DNA of 34,179 bases, taken from positions 1-34,179 of the forward strand of contig JAENYT010000016.1 of NCBI GenBank assembly GCA_016841665.1, written 5' to 3'. This document shows, in pieces, positions 1 through 8,389 of this stretch. The notes below the pieces were generated by a model. It was not told where the DNA came from. It made no database searches and saw only the letters and a list, made by a program, of their open reading frames with translations. Numbering within the stretch: the first letter of the stretch is position 1; each line of letters opens with the position of its first letter. The position numbers and the translations under genes are program-made. The DNA comes from Methanobacteriota archaeon. GTDB lineage: Archaea > Halobacteriota > Methanomicrobia > Methanomicrobiales > Methanomicrobiaceae.

Positions 1-818
1 GTGATGGGGAACGCCCCCTCCGGCGGGGCGTACAGCAGGTTCTGCTGGGAGTGGGGGGTGAGGGTGTTGAGCTGGTCAATGAAGAGCACCCCCCCGTGGG
101 CCTTGTGGATGGCGCCGGCTTCGACACGGTCGTGCGAGGGCGTCTCCAGCCCCCCGCTCTGGAAGGGATCGTGGCGCACGTCGCCGAGCAGGGCGCCGGC
201 ATGCGACCCGGTGCCGTCGAGGAACGGGGCCATCTCCTTTCCTTCGTTGGAGACGAGGAGTTTGGGCACTAGGGCCTCCTCCCTCGGGGTGGAGTAGCGC
301 AGTGCCATGAACACGAAGGCCGCGGCGATGATGCCCATCAGCCACTGCATGCTGATGAAGGCGTAGCCGATGATCCCGATCATCAGCAGCATGATGAGGG
401 TGTTGCGCATCTGGAGGCGTTTTCTCGCCTCGCCTTTGTGGGCGTTGACGATCTCCTTGCCCCGGCCCGCCTTCACCGTCCGTATGACGGGGGTGTTGGA
501 ATCCTCCACGTTGGGGTAGACCAGGATATCCTGCATCTCCTCCTTGGGGAGGAGCTCGGCCATCGCCTTGGCCAGCATTGATTTTCCGGTGCCGGGGGTC
601 CCGATCATCATCACGTGGCGCCGCTGCACCGCCGCCTTCCTGATCACCTCGACGGCGTGCTCCTGGCCGATCACCTGATCGATCAGCCGGGAGGGCACAT
701 CGATGTCCGCCGAGGAGGTGACCTCGAGGCCGGCGAGGATGTCCTCATCCACCTCATGCTCCGTTCCGGATTCCGGTTCAAATTCAGTGGATTTGGGAAC
801 GATTTCTATATTTTCCAT
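1..818 (-). CDS. lonB: Archaeal LonB, membrane-anchored ATP-dependent protease (N-terminal part)
   Basis: ATP-dependent protease of the membrane-bound archaeal LonB type, which unfolds and degrades proteins at the inner face of the cell membrane. About 272 residues are visible; the gene runs off the left edge, so the Ser-Lys protease domain is not seen. The start is the ATG at 818. The sequence IDQVIGQEHA (residues 46-55) precedes a Walker A motif GTPGTGKS (73-80). Two hydrophobic segments (about 141-157 and 160-174) lie between Walker A and Walker B, the hallmark of LonB. Walker B reads GGVLFIDQL (242-250), with Gln249 where AAA+ proteins normally have the catalytic Glu. It diverges from prs across an 81-bp intergenic region. 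Confidence 0.93.
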   Translation of the reverse strand, partial: MENIEIVPKSTEFEPESGTEHEVDEDILAGLEVTSSADIDVPSRLIDQVIGQEHAVEVIRKAAVQRRHVMMIGTPGTGKSMLAKAMAELLPKEEMQDILVYPNVEDSNTPVIRTVKAGRGKEIVNAHKGEARKRLQMRNTLIMLLMIGIIGYAFISMQWLMGIIAAAFVFMALRYSTPREEALVPKLLVSNEGKEMAPFLDGTGSHAGALLGDVRHDPFQSGGLETPSHDRVEAGAIHKAHGGVLFIDQLNTLTPHSQQNLLYAPPEGAFPI

Positions 819-848
819 TGCGATAGTAACCTCTCTGCACCGATAGGG

Positions 849-880
849 ATTAAATAATTATTCTCGATAGTTTAAGTACT
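849..880. promoter_or_regulatory. Divergent promoter region of lonB and prs
   Basis: AT-rich core between two divergent genes. On the plus strand TTTAAGTA (about 871-878) is centred about 26 nt before the prs ATG at 900, so prs is probably leaderless. On the minus strand AATTATTTAAT (about 851-861) would start lonB transcription near 830, leaving a leader of about 12 nt before its ATG at 818. Inferred from spacing only. Confidence 0.5.
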
Positions 881-899
881 TTCAGCAAAGGGTAATCCC

Positions 900-1748
900 A
901 TGAAAGTCGTAACAACGGAAAAATCACAGGTTTTAGGGGTAAAAATCGCCAGAGCTCTCGATCTGGAAATCGTCGACACGCGGTTTTCACGGTTTCCCGA
1001 CGGGGAGCTCTACCTGCGGACGGGCGATCTCGACGGCGAGACGATCATTGTGGGCAGCGTGACGGACACCGACTCGCTCGTCCAGCTGCTCCTCCTCATC
1101 GATGCCTGTGAGCAGTCCAAAAACACCCTTGTACTTCCCTACATGGGCTATGCACGACAGGACAAAAAGTTCCACCAGGGCGAGCCGATCAGCGCCCGGG
1201 CGATCGCACGGGTACTCTCCCCCGGCGTCGGCCAGATCATATGCGTGAACATTCACGAGGAATCGGTGCTCGATCACTTCCAAATTCCCGCCCTCAACAT
1301 CTCGCTCGCCCCCTCCCTCGGGGAGTACATCGCCGCAATGCCCCTTTCGGACCCCCTCATCCTCGCCCCCGACGCCGGTGCCTCGGTATTCGCCGCAGCG
1401 GTTGCCCAAGTCGGGGGATGGGATTGTGATGAACTGCAGAAAACACGGATTTCAGGGGAAGAAGTGCGGATCACGCCCAAGACCATCGATGCCGCGGGGC
1501 GTGAGGTGGTCATCGTCGACGATATCATCTCCACAGGAGGCACCCTCGCCACGGCGGCATCGATGCTCTATGCGCAGGGTGCGGCAGGAGTGCACGCCGC
1601 GTGCGTTCACGGCGTCTTTACCGGAGGCGCCTACACCCGGCTCCGTCACGCGGGGGTGAAATCGATCGCTGCCAGCGATACCATCGAGGGAGGCGCAAGC
1701 CTTATCAGCGCAGCAGCCTGCATTGCATCGGCACTCAACCACACATGA
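900..1748 (+). CDS. prs: Ribose-phosphate pyrophosphokinase (PRPP synthase)
   Basis: Makes phosphoribosyl pyrophosphate from ribose 5-phosphate and ATP in the cytoplasm, feeding purine, pyrimidine, histidine and tryptophan synthesis. It has 282 residues, shorter than the 310-320 of bacterial enzymes and typical of archaeal forms. Visible motifs are FPDGE (32-36), the ATP-binding stretch YARQDKKFHQGEPISARA (84-101), the flexible-loop residues KTR (181-183) and the PRPP-binding loop VVIVDDIISTGGT (203-215). Its stop overlaps the rtcA start (ATGA at 1745-1748), so the two are probably translationally coupled. A TATA-like element 26 nt upstream suggests a leaderless mRNA. purF and purM, whose pathway uses PRPP, lie elsewhere in the window. 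Confidence 0.95.
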   Translation: MKVVTTEKSQVLGVKIARALDLEIVDTRFSRFPDGELYLRTGDLDGETIIVGSVTDTDSLVQLLLLIDACEQSKNTLVLPYMGYARQDKKFHQGEPISARAIARVLSPGVGQIICVNIHEESVLDHFQIPALNISLAPSLGEYIAAMPLSDPLILAPDAGASVFAAAVAQVGGWDCDELQKTRISGEEVRITPKTIDAAGREVVIVDDIISTGGTLATAASMLYAQGAAGVHAACVHGVFTGGAYTRLRHAGVKSIAASDTIEGGASLISAAACIASALNHT

Positions 1749-2725
1749 TCACCATCGACGGGTCCCGCCTCGAAGGAGGCGGCCAGCTGGTCCGGGCGGC
1801 GGTCGCCCTCTCCGCACTCTCCGGCGAGGGCGTGGAAATCCACAATATCCGTGCCCGGCGGAAGAACCCGGGCCTCAGGTCCCAGCATATTGCCGCGGTC
1901 AAGGCGGTCGCCGGCGTCTGCGGGGCCGAATGTGGGGGCCTTGCGCAGGGAAGCAGCAACGTGCGGTTTGTACCGGGCCCCTTGCGTGAGCGGAGGCTGC
2001 AGGTCGACGTGGGCACGGCGGGGAGCATCCCCCTGGTATTGCAGGCCTGGCTGCCCGCCGCCCTGGTCGCCGGAGGAAGCATCAGCGTTTCCGGCGGCAC
2101 CGAGGTGGCCTGGAGCCCGACCATCGACTACGTGGACCATGTCTTTTTGCCTGTGCTCCGGGATGCCGGGGCGGCGGTCGACCTGCGCATCCTCCGCCGG
2201 GGCTACTTTCCCCGGGGCGGGGGGCTCGTGGAGGCGGCGGTGGCACCCTCCGATCTCTCCCCGCTCCATCCCGCCCCGGAAGGGCCGGGTGGCATCATCT
2301 CGTGCTCCTCCAATCTGCCCGCCCATGTGGCGGAGCGTCAGGCAGATGCCGCCGCAAAACGCCTTTTTTCCGTCACAGGCGAGCTGCCGGTCACCCTCGA
2401 CCAGCGGGAGGAGCGGGAGACGGGGAGTTCCTGCACGGTCTGGCAGGCGGGAAAAGGCGCCTGCGCGCTGGGCCGCCGAGGCTATCCCGCGGAACGGGTA
2501 GGGGAGGATGCGGCGGACACCCTCCTCGCCGAACTGACGGCCCCCGCATTGGTGGACGTCCATCTCGCCGACCAGCTGGTCCTCTACCTGGCCCGCTACG
2601 GGGGGTCGTTTTCCGCCTCCTCGTTCTCCCTCCATGCCGCCACCATGTGCTGGCTGTGCGGGGAGTTCGGCTTCGAGGTGGCCCACCACACCACCCCTGA
2701 AGGGACCGTCGAGGTGCGTGCATGA
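1745..2725 (+). CDS. rtcA: RNA 3'-terminal phosphate cyclase
   Basis: Converts RNA 3'-phosphate ends to 2',3'-cyclic phosphates using ATP, through a covalent AMP-His intermediate. The start is the ATG at 1745, giving 326 residues, the family's usual length; a longer open frame reaching back to 1601 is overlap with prs. The N-terminus contains ITIDGSRLEGGGQLVRAAVA, the typical RtcA opening, followed by GLRSQH and GTAGSIPLVLQ. His297 in the sequence SFSLHAAT sits where the family's adenylated histidine is found. It overlaps prs by 4 nt upstream and nob1 by 4 nt downstream (ATGA at 2722). The context links it to RNA processing, although its cellular substrate in archaea is not established. Confidence 0.93.
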   Translation: MITIDGSRLEGGGQLVRAAVALSALSGEGVEIHNIRARRKNPGLRSQHIAAVKAVAGVCGAECGGLAQGSSNVRFVPGPLRERRLQVDVGTAGSIPLVLQAWLPAALVAGGSISVSGGTEVAWSPTIDYVDHVFLPVLRDAGAAVDLRILRRGYFPRGGGLVEAAVAPSDLSPLHPAPEGPGGIISCSSNLPAHVAERQADAAAKRLFSVTGELPVTLDQREERETGSSCTVWQAGKGACALGRRGYPAERVGEDAADTLLAELTAPALVDVHLADQLVLYLARYGGSFSASSFSLHAATMCWLCGEFGFEVAHHTTPEGTVEVRA

Positions 2726-3177
2726 ACAAAGTACTCGATGCATCGGCCTTTTTTATCGATCTCCACCTCGAAGGATCGCTCTTCACCACCCCTGCTGTGG
2801 TGGACGAGCTCAAAGATCTCGCCGCAAAATGCCGCTATGATGCCTATGCTGCGGCGGGGCTCGCCGTAATGGAGGCCCCGGCGGACACCCGGGATCGTGT
2901 GGTGCGGGCGGCCGAGATGAGCGGCGATGCGCAGGTCATTTCTGATGCGGACGCGGGCATCCTAGCGCTCGCCCTCGACCTGCACGCCACCCTCGTCACC
3001 GACGACTTCGCGGTCCAGAACGTCGCCCACCGCCTGGGCATTGCCGTACAGCCCATCCGCCAGCGAAAAGCGAAATCCCGCGCCTGGAAGTTCCGCTGCT
3101 CCGGCTGCGGGCGGTATTTCGGGCATCCGGGCATCTGCGAGTACTGCGGTGCGGAGATCAGACGAAAACTTAAATAA
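2722..3177 (+). CDS. nob1: Endoribonuclease NOB1 (16S rRNA 3'-end maturation)
   Basis: Archaeal homologue of NOB1, the PIN-domain nuclease that cuts at the 3' end of pre-16S rRNA during small-subunit assembly. It has 151 residues: a PIN domain (about 1-118) with acidic residues Asp6 (VLDAS), Glu29 (VVDELK), the ISDADAG acidic pair and the VTDDF aspartates, followed by a zinc ribbon with two CxxC pairs (CSGC and CEYC). The domain order and length fit archaeal NOB1 exactly. Its start overlaps the rtcA stop by ATGA. Its last codons contain the TATA box of the downstream gfcR gene. Confidence 0.94.
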   Translation: MNKVLDASAFFIDLHLEGSLFTTPAVVDELKDLAAKCRYDAYAAAGLAVMEAPADTRDRVVRAAEMSGDAQVISDADAGILALALDLHATLVTDDFAVQNVAHRLGIAVQPIRQRKAKSRAWKFRCSGCGRYFGHPGICEYCGAEIRRKLK

Positions 3178-3180
3178 ATT
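3169..3180 (+). promoter_or_regulatory. TATA box for a leaderless gfcR transcript
   Basis: CTTAAATAAATT overlaps the end of nob1 and is centred about 25 nt before the gfcR ATG at 3198, the distance at which archaeal transcription starts. No Shine-Dalgarno sequence is present before that ATG. gfcR is therefore probably transcribed from its own promoter as a leaderless mRNA, even though it follows the nob1 operon closely. Confidence 0.55.
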
Positions 3181-3197
3181 GTGGCTGACCTCTTCTC

Positions 3198-3812
3198 ATG
3201 TCATCGCTTGAGGATCTGATCGCAAAAGCGAGAACGCTGCACTCTGAAGGGCATAATCCGAGTCAGATCGCGGATGAACTGAACCTCTCCATGGAAACGG
3301 TGACCTGGCTGCTCACCCAGCAGAAAGGCGCCGAGGCGCCGCGGGATGTCGCCATCAACTGGACGCCGGTGAGCAGCCACGCGGACATGCTGCGTGACAT
3401 CTCCGTGCTGATGCTCAAGCAGTTCTTCTACGCACAATGCGAGAAACCCCCGGGACGGGAGCCGGCGGAGCCCACGGTGGCCATCGGCATCGCCCAGTCG
3501 GGCATCCCCCTCGCCACGCTCATTGCCGCCGAGCGTGAAATCCGCCTGGCCATCTATCACCCCCGCAAGCACGCCAGCGGGGAAAACCCGGTCGGATCGC
3601 TCTCCGGTAACTTTGCCCAGATCGCCGGGGAACGCTGTATCATCGTCGATGATGTGATCACCAGCGGAAAAACGATGAAAGAGACGGTGGAGTACCTCCG
3701 CTCCCACGGCGCCCATCCAGTGGCGATCAGCGTCCTGTTCGACAAGCGGAGCATCAAGGAGATCGATGGCGTGCCCCTCTACTCACTCTTCCGCATCTCC
3801 CGGATCGACTGA
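3198..3812 (+). CDS. gfcR: GfcR-type transcriptional regulator (HTH plus orotate phosphoribosyltransferase-like domain)
   Basis: A 204-residue protein with an N-terminal helix-turn-helix (about 5-45; [19 protein letters not shown]) and a C-terminal type I phosphoribosyltransferase fold carrying the PRPP loop [12 protein letters not shown] (148-159). This is the architecture of the PyrE-like archaeal regulator GfcR, known in haloarchaea as a sugar-catabolism regulator; in methanogens its target is not established. Such proteins are often annotated as orotate phosphoribosyltransferase. The HTH and the position near prs favour a regulator that senses PRPP or a nucleotide. The upstream TATA box implies a leaderless start at this ATG. 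Confidence 0.88.
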   Translation: MSSLEDLIAKARTLHSEGHNPSQIADELNLSMETVTWLLTQQKGAEAPRDVAINWTPVSSHADMLRDISVLMLKQFFYAQCEKPPGREPAEPTVAIGIAQSGIPLATLIAAEREIRLAIYHPRKHASGENPVGSLSGNFAQIAGERCIIVDDVITSGKTMKETVEYLRSHGAHPVAISVLFDKRSIKEIDGVPLYSLFRISRID

Positions 3813-3988
3813 ACAGTTCACCCTCAAGCGCCCCCATTTTCGCACGATCGCGTCACGCGGCGCCGTTCGGCCGTCTCGGCAGGAGTGCGGCGGTGCAACC
3901 GGCGTGCGTGCGCCCGATCGCCCCGTACATCGATTGCTATATATAGAAGTTCAAATCCACCAATATGAGATAACGGAGGATTCACTAC
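3813..3988 (+). promoter_or_regulatory. Thermosome promoter and leader
   Basis: An intergenic stretch of 176 nt. GCTATATATAG (3936-3946) is a strong TATA box, which places the transcription start near 3968. The short leader then carries a Shine-Dalgarno sequence GGAGGA (3975-3980), 8 nt before the ATG at 3989. The GC-rich first 110 nt shows no gene or clear structure. The strong TATA and SD fit a highly expressed chaperonin gene. Confidence 0.65.
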
Positions 3989-5575
3989 ATGCTTGCAGGA
4001 CAACCTGTCATAATATTAAGAGACAATGTTGACCGTTCACGCGGAAAAGAGGCGCAGAGGTCGAACATTATGGCAGCGAAGGCCATTGCCGGTGCGGTTC
4101 GCACCACGCTGGGCCCTCGCGGCATGGACAAGATGCTCGTTTCACCCGGCGGCAATGTCGTGATCACCAATGACGGGGCGACCATCCTGCACGAGATCTC
4201 GGTTCAGCACCCCGGAGCGAAGATGGTGGTCGAGGTGGCCGAGACGCAGGACGAGGAGGTCGGTGACGGCACCACCACCGCCTGCATCCTCGTGGGCGCC
4301 CTCATGGAGGAGGCCGAACGGATGCTCGACCAGAACATCCACCCCACCGTCATCGCCAACGGCTACCGCCTCGGCATGATGAAAGCGATGGAAATCCTGG
4401 ACAGGCTGACCATCAGGGCCTCGGGCGAAGACCGCGATCTTCTGCTCAAGGTTGCCAACACCGCGGTGACCGGCAAGTCCATCGAGGCGGTCAAGGACCG
4501 GGTCAGCGGCATGGTCGTTGAGGCGGTCTGCACCGTCGCCGATCACAAGGAAGACGGCACCGTGGCCATCGATGAGGACGACATCTTCATCAAGACCATG
4601 ATCGGCGACCACATGGAGGATGCGGAGCTGGTCAGGGGCTTTATCATCGACAAGACCCGTGTGGACAAGGCGATGCCCAAGAAAATGGAAAACGCAAGGA
4701 TCGCCCTGCTCGCCCACGCCCTCGAGATCACCAAGACCCAGGTCAGTGCCAAGATCAAGATCACCTCCTCCGACCAGATGGAAGCCTTCGCGGAACAGGA
4801 GCGGGCAAGCCTCCGGGAGATGGCGGAGAAGATCGCCGCCACCGGCGCCACCGCCGTCTTCTGCCAGAAGGGCATCGCCGATGCGGTCCAGTACCACCTG
4901 GCCAAACAGGGGATCTTTGCCATCCAGGACTTCCCCGAAAAAGAGCTCAAGTTCGTCGCCCGGGCAACCGGCGCCACCATCGTCAATAAAGTGGAGGATC
5001 TCTCCGATGATGTGCTCGGCACTGCTGCACTCATCGAGGAGATGAAGGACGTGGTGCTCACCAAGATCACCGGATGCGAGAACCCGAAGACCGTGAGCAT
5101 CCTCCTCAAGGGGTCAAGCCAGGTCTTCGTGGACGAACTCGAGCGGGCGGTCTATGATGCCAAGCGCGTGGTAATGGACGCCCTCGAGGACGGCACCTAC
5201 ATCGTCGGCGGCGCCTCGGTGGACACCGAGCTGCTGCTGGGCATCCGCGACTACGCAGCGAGCGTCGGCGGCAGGACCCAGCTTGCAATCGAAGCCTTTG
5301 CCAACGTCTTCGAGTCCATTCCCCGCACCCTTGCAGAGAACTCCGGCTACGATCCCATCGACAAGATCGTGGAGCTCAAGGCCGCCCACGCGGGCGGCCA
5401 GAAGTACGCCGGCCTGAACGTCTACACCGGCGAGATCGTGGACATGTTCGAGGAGGGCGTCATCGAGCCCCTCCGGGTCAAGAAGCAGGCCATCCAGAGT
5501 GCGGCCGAAGCGGCAAGCATGCTCATCCGTGTGGATGACATGATGATCACCCAGACCCACCGGCCCGGGCAATAA
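3989..5575 (+). CDS. thsA: Thermosome subunit (group II chaperonin)
   Basis: ATP-driven group II chaperonin subunit that assembles into double eight-membered rings and folds cytoplasmic proteins without a GroES-like lid. It has 528 residues. Signature stretches are near the N-terminus: [22 protein letters not shown] and the ATP-binding/hydrolysis loop GDGTTT. The C-terminal equatorial domain is complete, but the tail ends in THRPGQ rather than the Gly-Met-rich tail common in thermosomes. It stands alone behind a strong promoter. Other thermosome paralogues may exist outside this window, so the A/B numbering is arbitrary. Confidence 0.96.
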   Translation: MLAGQPVIILRDNVDRSRGKEAQRSNIMAAKAIAGAVRTTLGPRGMDKMLVSPGGNVVITNDGATILHEISVQHPGAKMVVEVAETQDEEVGDGTTTACILVGALMEEAERMLDQNIHPTVIANGYRLGMMKAMEILDRLTIRASGEDRDLLLKVANTAVTGKSIEAVKDRVSGMVVEAVCTVADHKEDGTVAIDEDDIFIKTMIGDHMEDAELVRGFIIDKTRVDKAMPKKMENARIALLAHALEITKTQVSAKIKITSSDQMEAFAEQERASLREMAEKIAATGATAVFCQKGIADAVQYHLAKQGIFAIQDFPEKELKFVARATGATIVNKVEDLSDDVLGTAALIEEMKDVVLTKITGCENPKTVSILLKGSSQVFVDELERAVYDAKRVVMDALEDGTYIVGGASVDTELLLGIRDYAASVGGRTQLAIEAFANVFESIPRTLAENSGYDPIDKIVELKAAHAGGQKYAGLNVYTGEIVDMFEEGVIEPLRVKKQAIQSAAEAASMLIRVDDMMITQTHRPGQ

Positions 5576-5583
5576 TCCTCCCC

Positions 5584-5592
5584 GTTCTTTTT
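5584..5592 (+). terminator. Oligo-T terminator after the thermosome gene
   Basis: A T-rich run (GTTCTTTTTT) lies about 10 nt after the thermosome stop and just before the end of the convergent small gene. Archaeal termination typically uses such U-tracts. There is no strong hairpin. Confidence 0.4.
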
Positions 5593-5796
5593 TCACCCTC
5601 TCGACGCAGTGGTCACGATGTCGACCTCGTCCTCTTCGATCGGTTTGTCCTCGGGAAGGCTCCTTCCGGCATGAAAAATGAGCACGGTATCGGGAAAGAT
5701 GCAGAAGGAGAGGAGGGCGTCTGCGTAGGTGTCGCCGGGGCGCGCCTCGTAGATCTCGGAATGTCCTTCCCGCCTGAAGTGGAACCTGCACCGCAT
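5593..5796 (-). CDS. Small ubiquitin-like / MoaD-ThiS-like protein
   Basis: A 67-residue protein with the look of a beta-grasp ubiquitin-like protein. An early strand (RCRFHFRREGHSEIYEARPG) is followed by a helix-like TYADALLSF. The end region, IFHAGRSLPED then KPIEEDEVDIVTTASRG, matches the 'hydrophobic strand, N/HxG, vP-D, DEVeI, C-terminal G' pattern of MoaD, ThiS and archaeal SAMPs. It ends in a single Gly after SR, not the canonical GG, so sulfur-carrier or conjugation activity is uncertain. The start was placed at 5796; an upstream ATG at 5850 would add 18 residues, but that stretch is AT-rich and overlaps the likely promoters of this gene and the divergent tRNA. Confidence 0.6.
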   Translation of the reverse strand: MRCRFHFRREGHSEIYEARPGDTYADALLSFCIFPDTVLIFHAGRSLPEDKPIEEDEVDIVTTASRG

Positions 5797-5863
5797 CGAA
5801 TCTTCGATAGTATTTTGGCACCGGCGGCAAAATAGGTATGCTGCATTCATTGCCTGTTCTTGT

Positions 5864-5947
5864 GCCGAGGTAGTCTAGTCCGGCAAGGCGGGGGCCTCGA
5901 AAGCCTCTGGTGCTTGGCACCACGGGAGTTCAAATCTCCCCCTCGGC
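5864..5947 (+). tRNA. tRNA-Ser (anticodon CGA)
   Basis: An 84-nt class II tRNA. The acceptor stem is GCCGAGG (5864-5870) with CCTCGGC (5941-5947). The anticodon stem GGGGC/GCCTC encloses the loop CTCGAAA, giving anticodon CGA. The variable arm is long (TGGTGC/GCACCA), as in tRNA-Ser, and the T arm is GGGAG-TTCAAAT-CTCCC. CCA is not encoded. The AT-rich island begins right after its 3' end, a classic integration position. Confidence 0.95.
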
Positions 5948-6471
5948 GTTTTAATCACGGTTAGATTATTGGTGAATAGCTGATTCGCCTCTGTTACCCT
6001 CCCTCTCATACATAGCGCAACCACTCCGGATGCAATGGACCGAGAATTTTGTTACATCACGGTGAGGGTGCGCATATCAAAAAAACGTAATTTCCAGAAT
6101 TATGATGGGGAAAGATATACCCCCGGGTTCATCTGGCATTCCTGCTGTGTTAAGTTCATCGAAACCGAGAGGAAGATCAAGAATTGTAGGTGGCTATCAG
6201 CCTCTAGTTCAAGCCCACCAGGGAAGAGAGATGATGAGATGCCGGAGCAGACAAATGGCGAGTCTTTAGAACATACTGATTGATGAAAAGAAAAGGAACG
6301 AGGAGATTTAAATAGTTATCATGATATTCCTATAGTGTGTCCTCAGAATTTCAGTATAACATCTATCATTAGTCCAATTTTAAAATTATTTTTTAAACCA
6401 ATAATAGAAAGGATTATATGTAGGACATCCCTCATTTTTCTAATTAGGGGTTCTATTGACCAGTGGTCTTA
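5948..6471. other. AT-rich gene-poor boundary of the accessory island
   Basis: About 520 nt between tRNA-Ser and the first island gene. GC content falls sharply towards the right. An 82-codon open frame (6035-6283) has no recognisable domain and no convincing start signal. GGATTATATG (6411-6420) is a likely TATA box for the first island gene, with transcription starting near 6442 and a leader of about 30 nt before the ATG at 6472. No integrase remnant and no copy of the tRNA 3' end were seen. Confidence 0.5.
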
Positions 6472-7983
6472 ATGAAGATGCTATTGGATACGAATATTAT
6501 TTTACATCGTGAAAGTAAAGATCCGATAAACCAAGAGATTGGAAGATTATTTTCATGGATAGATAAATTAGATTATAAAAAATGTATACATCAGGTCACT
6601 GTTGACGAGATATTAAAAATTCAAAATGAAAAGGTTCGTAAGGCATTTTCAATCAAAATAGATAGTTACCATCGTTTACCTACAATTGCCCCGCTTCACG
6701 ATGATGTTAAAAAAATTTCAGAGAAGTACGATACAACCAAAAATGATTTAAAAGATACGACACTTTTAAACGAAGTTTATACTCGAAGAGTCGATTTATT
6801 ACTGACGGAAGACAGGAAAATTCATTTAAAGGCTAAGGAACTCGGTATTGATGATAAAGTATTCACAATAGACTCTTTTTTAGAAAAAGCTACCATAGAT
6901 AACCCAGAACTTATTGATTATAATATTTTATCAGTACGAAAAGAATACTTTGGAAATATTGATCTGAATGATGAATTCTTTCAAAGTCTAAAGGAAGATT
7001 ATCCTGGTTTTGAAGATTGGTTTGCTAAAAAATCCGATGAAATGGCTTATATTTGCCTTTCAGAGGATAAAATTATAGCATTTCTTTATTTAAAATTGGA
7101 GGGCGAAAATGAGCCATATTCAGATATTAAACCAACTTTTCCTAAAAAGAAACGACTCAAAATCGGCACATTTAAAGTTCGATTGAATGGTTTCAAGCTT
7201 GGTGAGAGATTTTTAAAAATAATTTTTGATAATGCCTTGCAGTATGCAGTGGATGAAATATATGTAACAATATTCCCAAAAGGGATAGAGAAGCTTCGCT
7301 TAATTAATTTACTCGAAGATTTCGGTTTTGAGCTTTATGGAAAGAAACAATCCACTAATGGAGAAGAAGATGTCTATATTAAGGATTTTTCACGAAACGC
7401 ACAGCTAGAATCACCCAAAACCACATATCCATATATTGACATAAATGCCAATAAATACCTAGTCCCAATATATCCCGAATATCACACAAGCCTATTCCCA
7501 GACTCTATTCTAAATACGGAATCACCTGAGGATTATTTTGATAACGAATCCCACAGAAATTCAATATCTAAAGTCTATATCTCACGATCAGTTAACCGAA
7601 ATTTGAAAACTGGAGATATAATAATTTTTTATCGGACTGGTGGTTACTATAAAAGCGTAATAACTACACTCGGTATTGTTGAAAACATCCATACAGAGAT
7701 CCAGAATGCAGAACAATTCATTAGTTTATGTCGAAAAAGAAGTGTTTTTTCCGCTGATGAACTGATGGTTCAGTGGAAAGAAAAGCCAAATAGCAAACCA
7801 TTTGTTGTAAATTTTTTGTATACCTATTCATTTCCCCATAGAATTAATTTAAAGCGTCTCATTGAGTTAGGAATAATCCCAGATGTACAATCGGCTCCAA
7901 GAGGATTTGAACCGATATCCGACCAAAGTTTTCGAAAAATAATCACGGAGACGGGCACTAATGAGTATATTATTATCGATTAA
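6472..7983 (+). CDS. PIN - GNAT acetyltransferase - ASCH/PUA-like triple-domain protein
   Basis: A fusion of about 503 residues. The N-terminus (about 1-140) is a PIN ribonuclease-type domain with LLDTNIIL, VTVDEIL, KDTTLLNEV and LLTEDRKI supplying the usual four acidic positions. The middle (about 145-310) resembles a GNAT N-acetyltransferase, with an acetyl-CoA-loop-like stretch GFKLGERFL and the typical ending LLEDFGFELYGKK. The C-terminus (about 330-500) resembles a PUA/ASCH/EVE-like domain, with NLKTGDIIIFYRTG. The start is the ATG at 6472; a GTG at 6463 is also in frame. It overlaps the next ASCH gene by 23 nt. It is strongly AT-rich, unlike its flanks. The domain calls are by pattern, and function is unknown. 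Confidence 0.75.
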   Translation: MKMLLDTNIILHRESKDPINQEIGRLFSWIDKLDYKKCIHQVTVDEILKIQNEKVRKAFSIKIDSYHRLPTIAPLHDDVKKISEKYDTTKNDLKDTTLLNEVYTRRVDLLLTEDRKIHLKAKELGIDDKVFTIDSFLEKATIDNPELIDYNILSVRKEYFGNIDLNDEFFQSLKEDYPGFEDWFAKKSDEMAYICLSEDKIIAFLYLKLEGENEPYSDIKPTFPKKKRLKIGTFKVRLNGFKLGERFLKIIFDNALQYAVDEIYVTIFPKGIEKLRLINLLEDFGFELYGKKQSTNGEEDVYIKDFSRNAQLESPKTTYPYIDINANKYLVPIYPEYHTSLFPDSILNTESPEDYFDNESHRNSISKVYISRSVNRNLKTGDIIIFYRTGGYYKSVITTLGIVENIHTEIQNAEQFISLCRKRSVFSADELMVQWKEKPNSKPFVVNFLYTYSFPHRINLKRLIELGIIPDVQSAPRGFEPISDQSFRKIITETGTNEYIIID

Positions 7984-8389
7984 ACCGGAATTCTCAAAGA
8001 AAATTTTTTCCGGAGAGAAAAAATTCGAATTCCGAAGGCAAAAGCCAAAAAAAGATACGAAATTCGTTATTGTGTATGAAAGTAGCCCATCAAAATGTAT
8101 CGTGGGCTATTTTTTTGTGGAAATGATCCATTCTGGATCACCAGAGGAGATCTGGAAGGAGTGTAAAAATTATGGAGGGATTGAAGAAGACAAATTTTTC
8201 CTCTACTGTCGTGGAAAAAAGGTGATACATGCCTTAGAAATCGGTGAGACCTTTAAATTGGATAAACCGGTAGATCCCTATGGCATTGATTCGTACTTTA
8301 CACCCCCTCAAAATTTTTATTATATCAATAATTCAATCGCATTAAAATCTTGGAAGGAATGCACGGTAGTGGAAAATGTCAGAGTATAG
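7961..8389 (+). CDS. ASCH domain protein
   Basis: A 142-residue single-domain protein. The N-terminal pattern ILLSIKPEFSKKIFSGEKKF followed by EFRR is characteristic of archaeal ASCH (PUA-like, putative RNA-binding) proteins. It continues with a strand VIVYESSPSKCIVGYFFVE and a helix SPEEIWKEC, and ends with the PPQNFYYI stretch. It overlaps the upstream PIN-GNAT-ASCH gene (23 nt) and the downstream GNAT-ASCH gene (14 nt), so the three are surely one transcript. Its codon use is AT-rich. ASCH domains are predicted to bind RNA or modified nucleotides; the actual ligand here is unknown. Confidence 0.82.
   Translation: MSILLSIKPEFSKKIFSGEKKFEFRRQKPKKDTKFVIVYESSPSKCIVGYFFVEMIHSGSPEEIWKECKNYGGIEEDKFFLYCRGKKVIHALEIGETFKLDKPVDPYGIDSYFTPPQNFYYINNSIALKSWKECTVVENVRV

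Noticed and set aside
1646-2743. Long open frame (365 codons) antisense to rtcA
   Set aside because: A GC-rich shadow of rtcA, whose identity is certain; Gly/Arg/Pro-rich with no domain.
6187-6230. GTTCAAGCCCACC resembling a tRNA 3' fragment, as a possible island attachment scar
   Set aside because: The flanking bases do not form a T-stem and the sequence does not match the tRNA-Ser 3' end.
6035-6283. 82-codon open frame between tRNA-Ser and the island
   Set aside because: No recognisable domain, no ribosome site and mixed codon use; probably chance.
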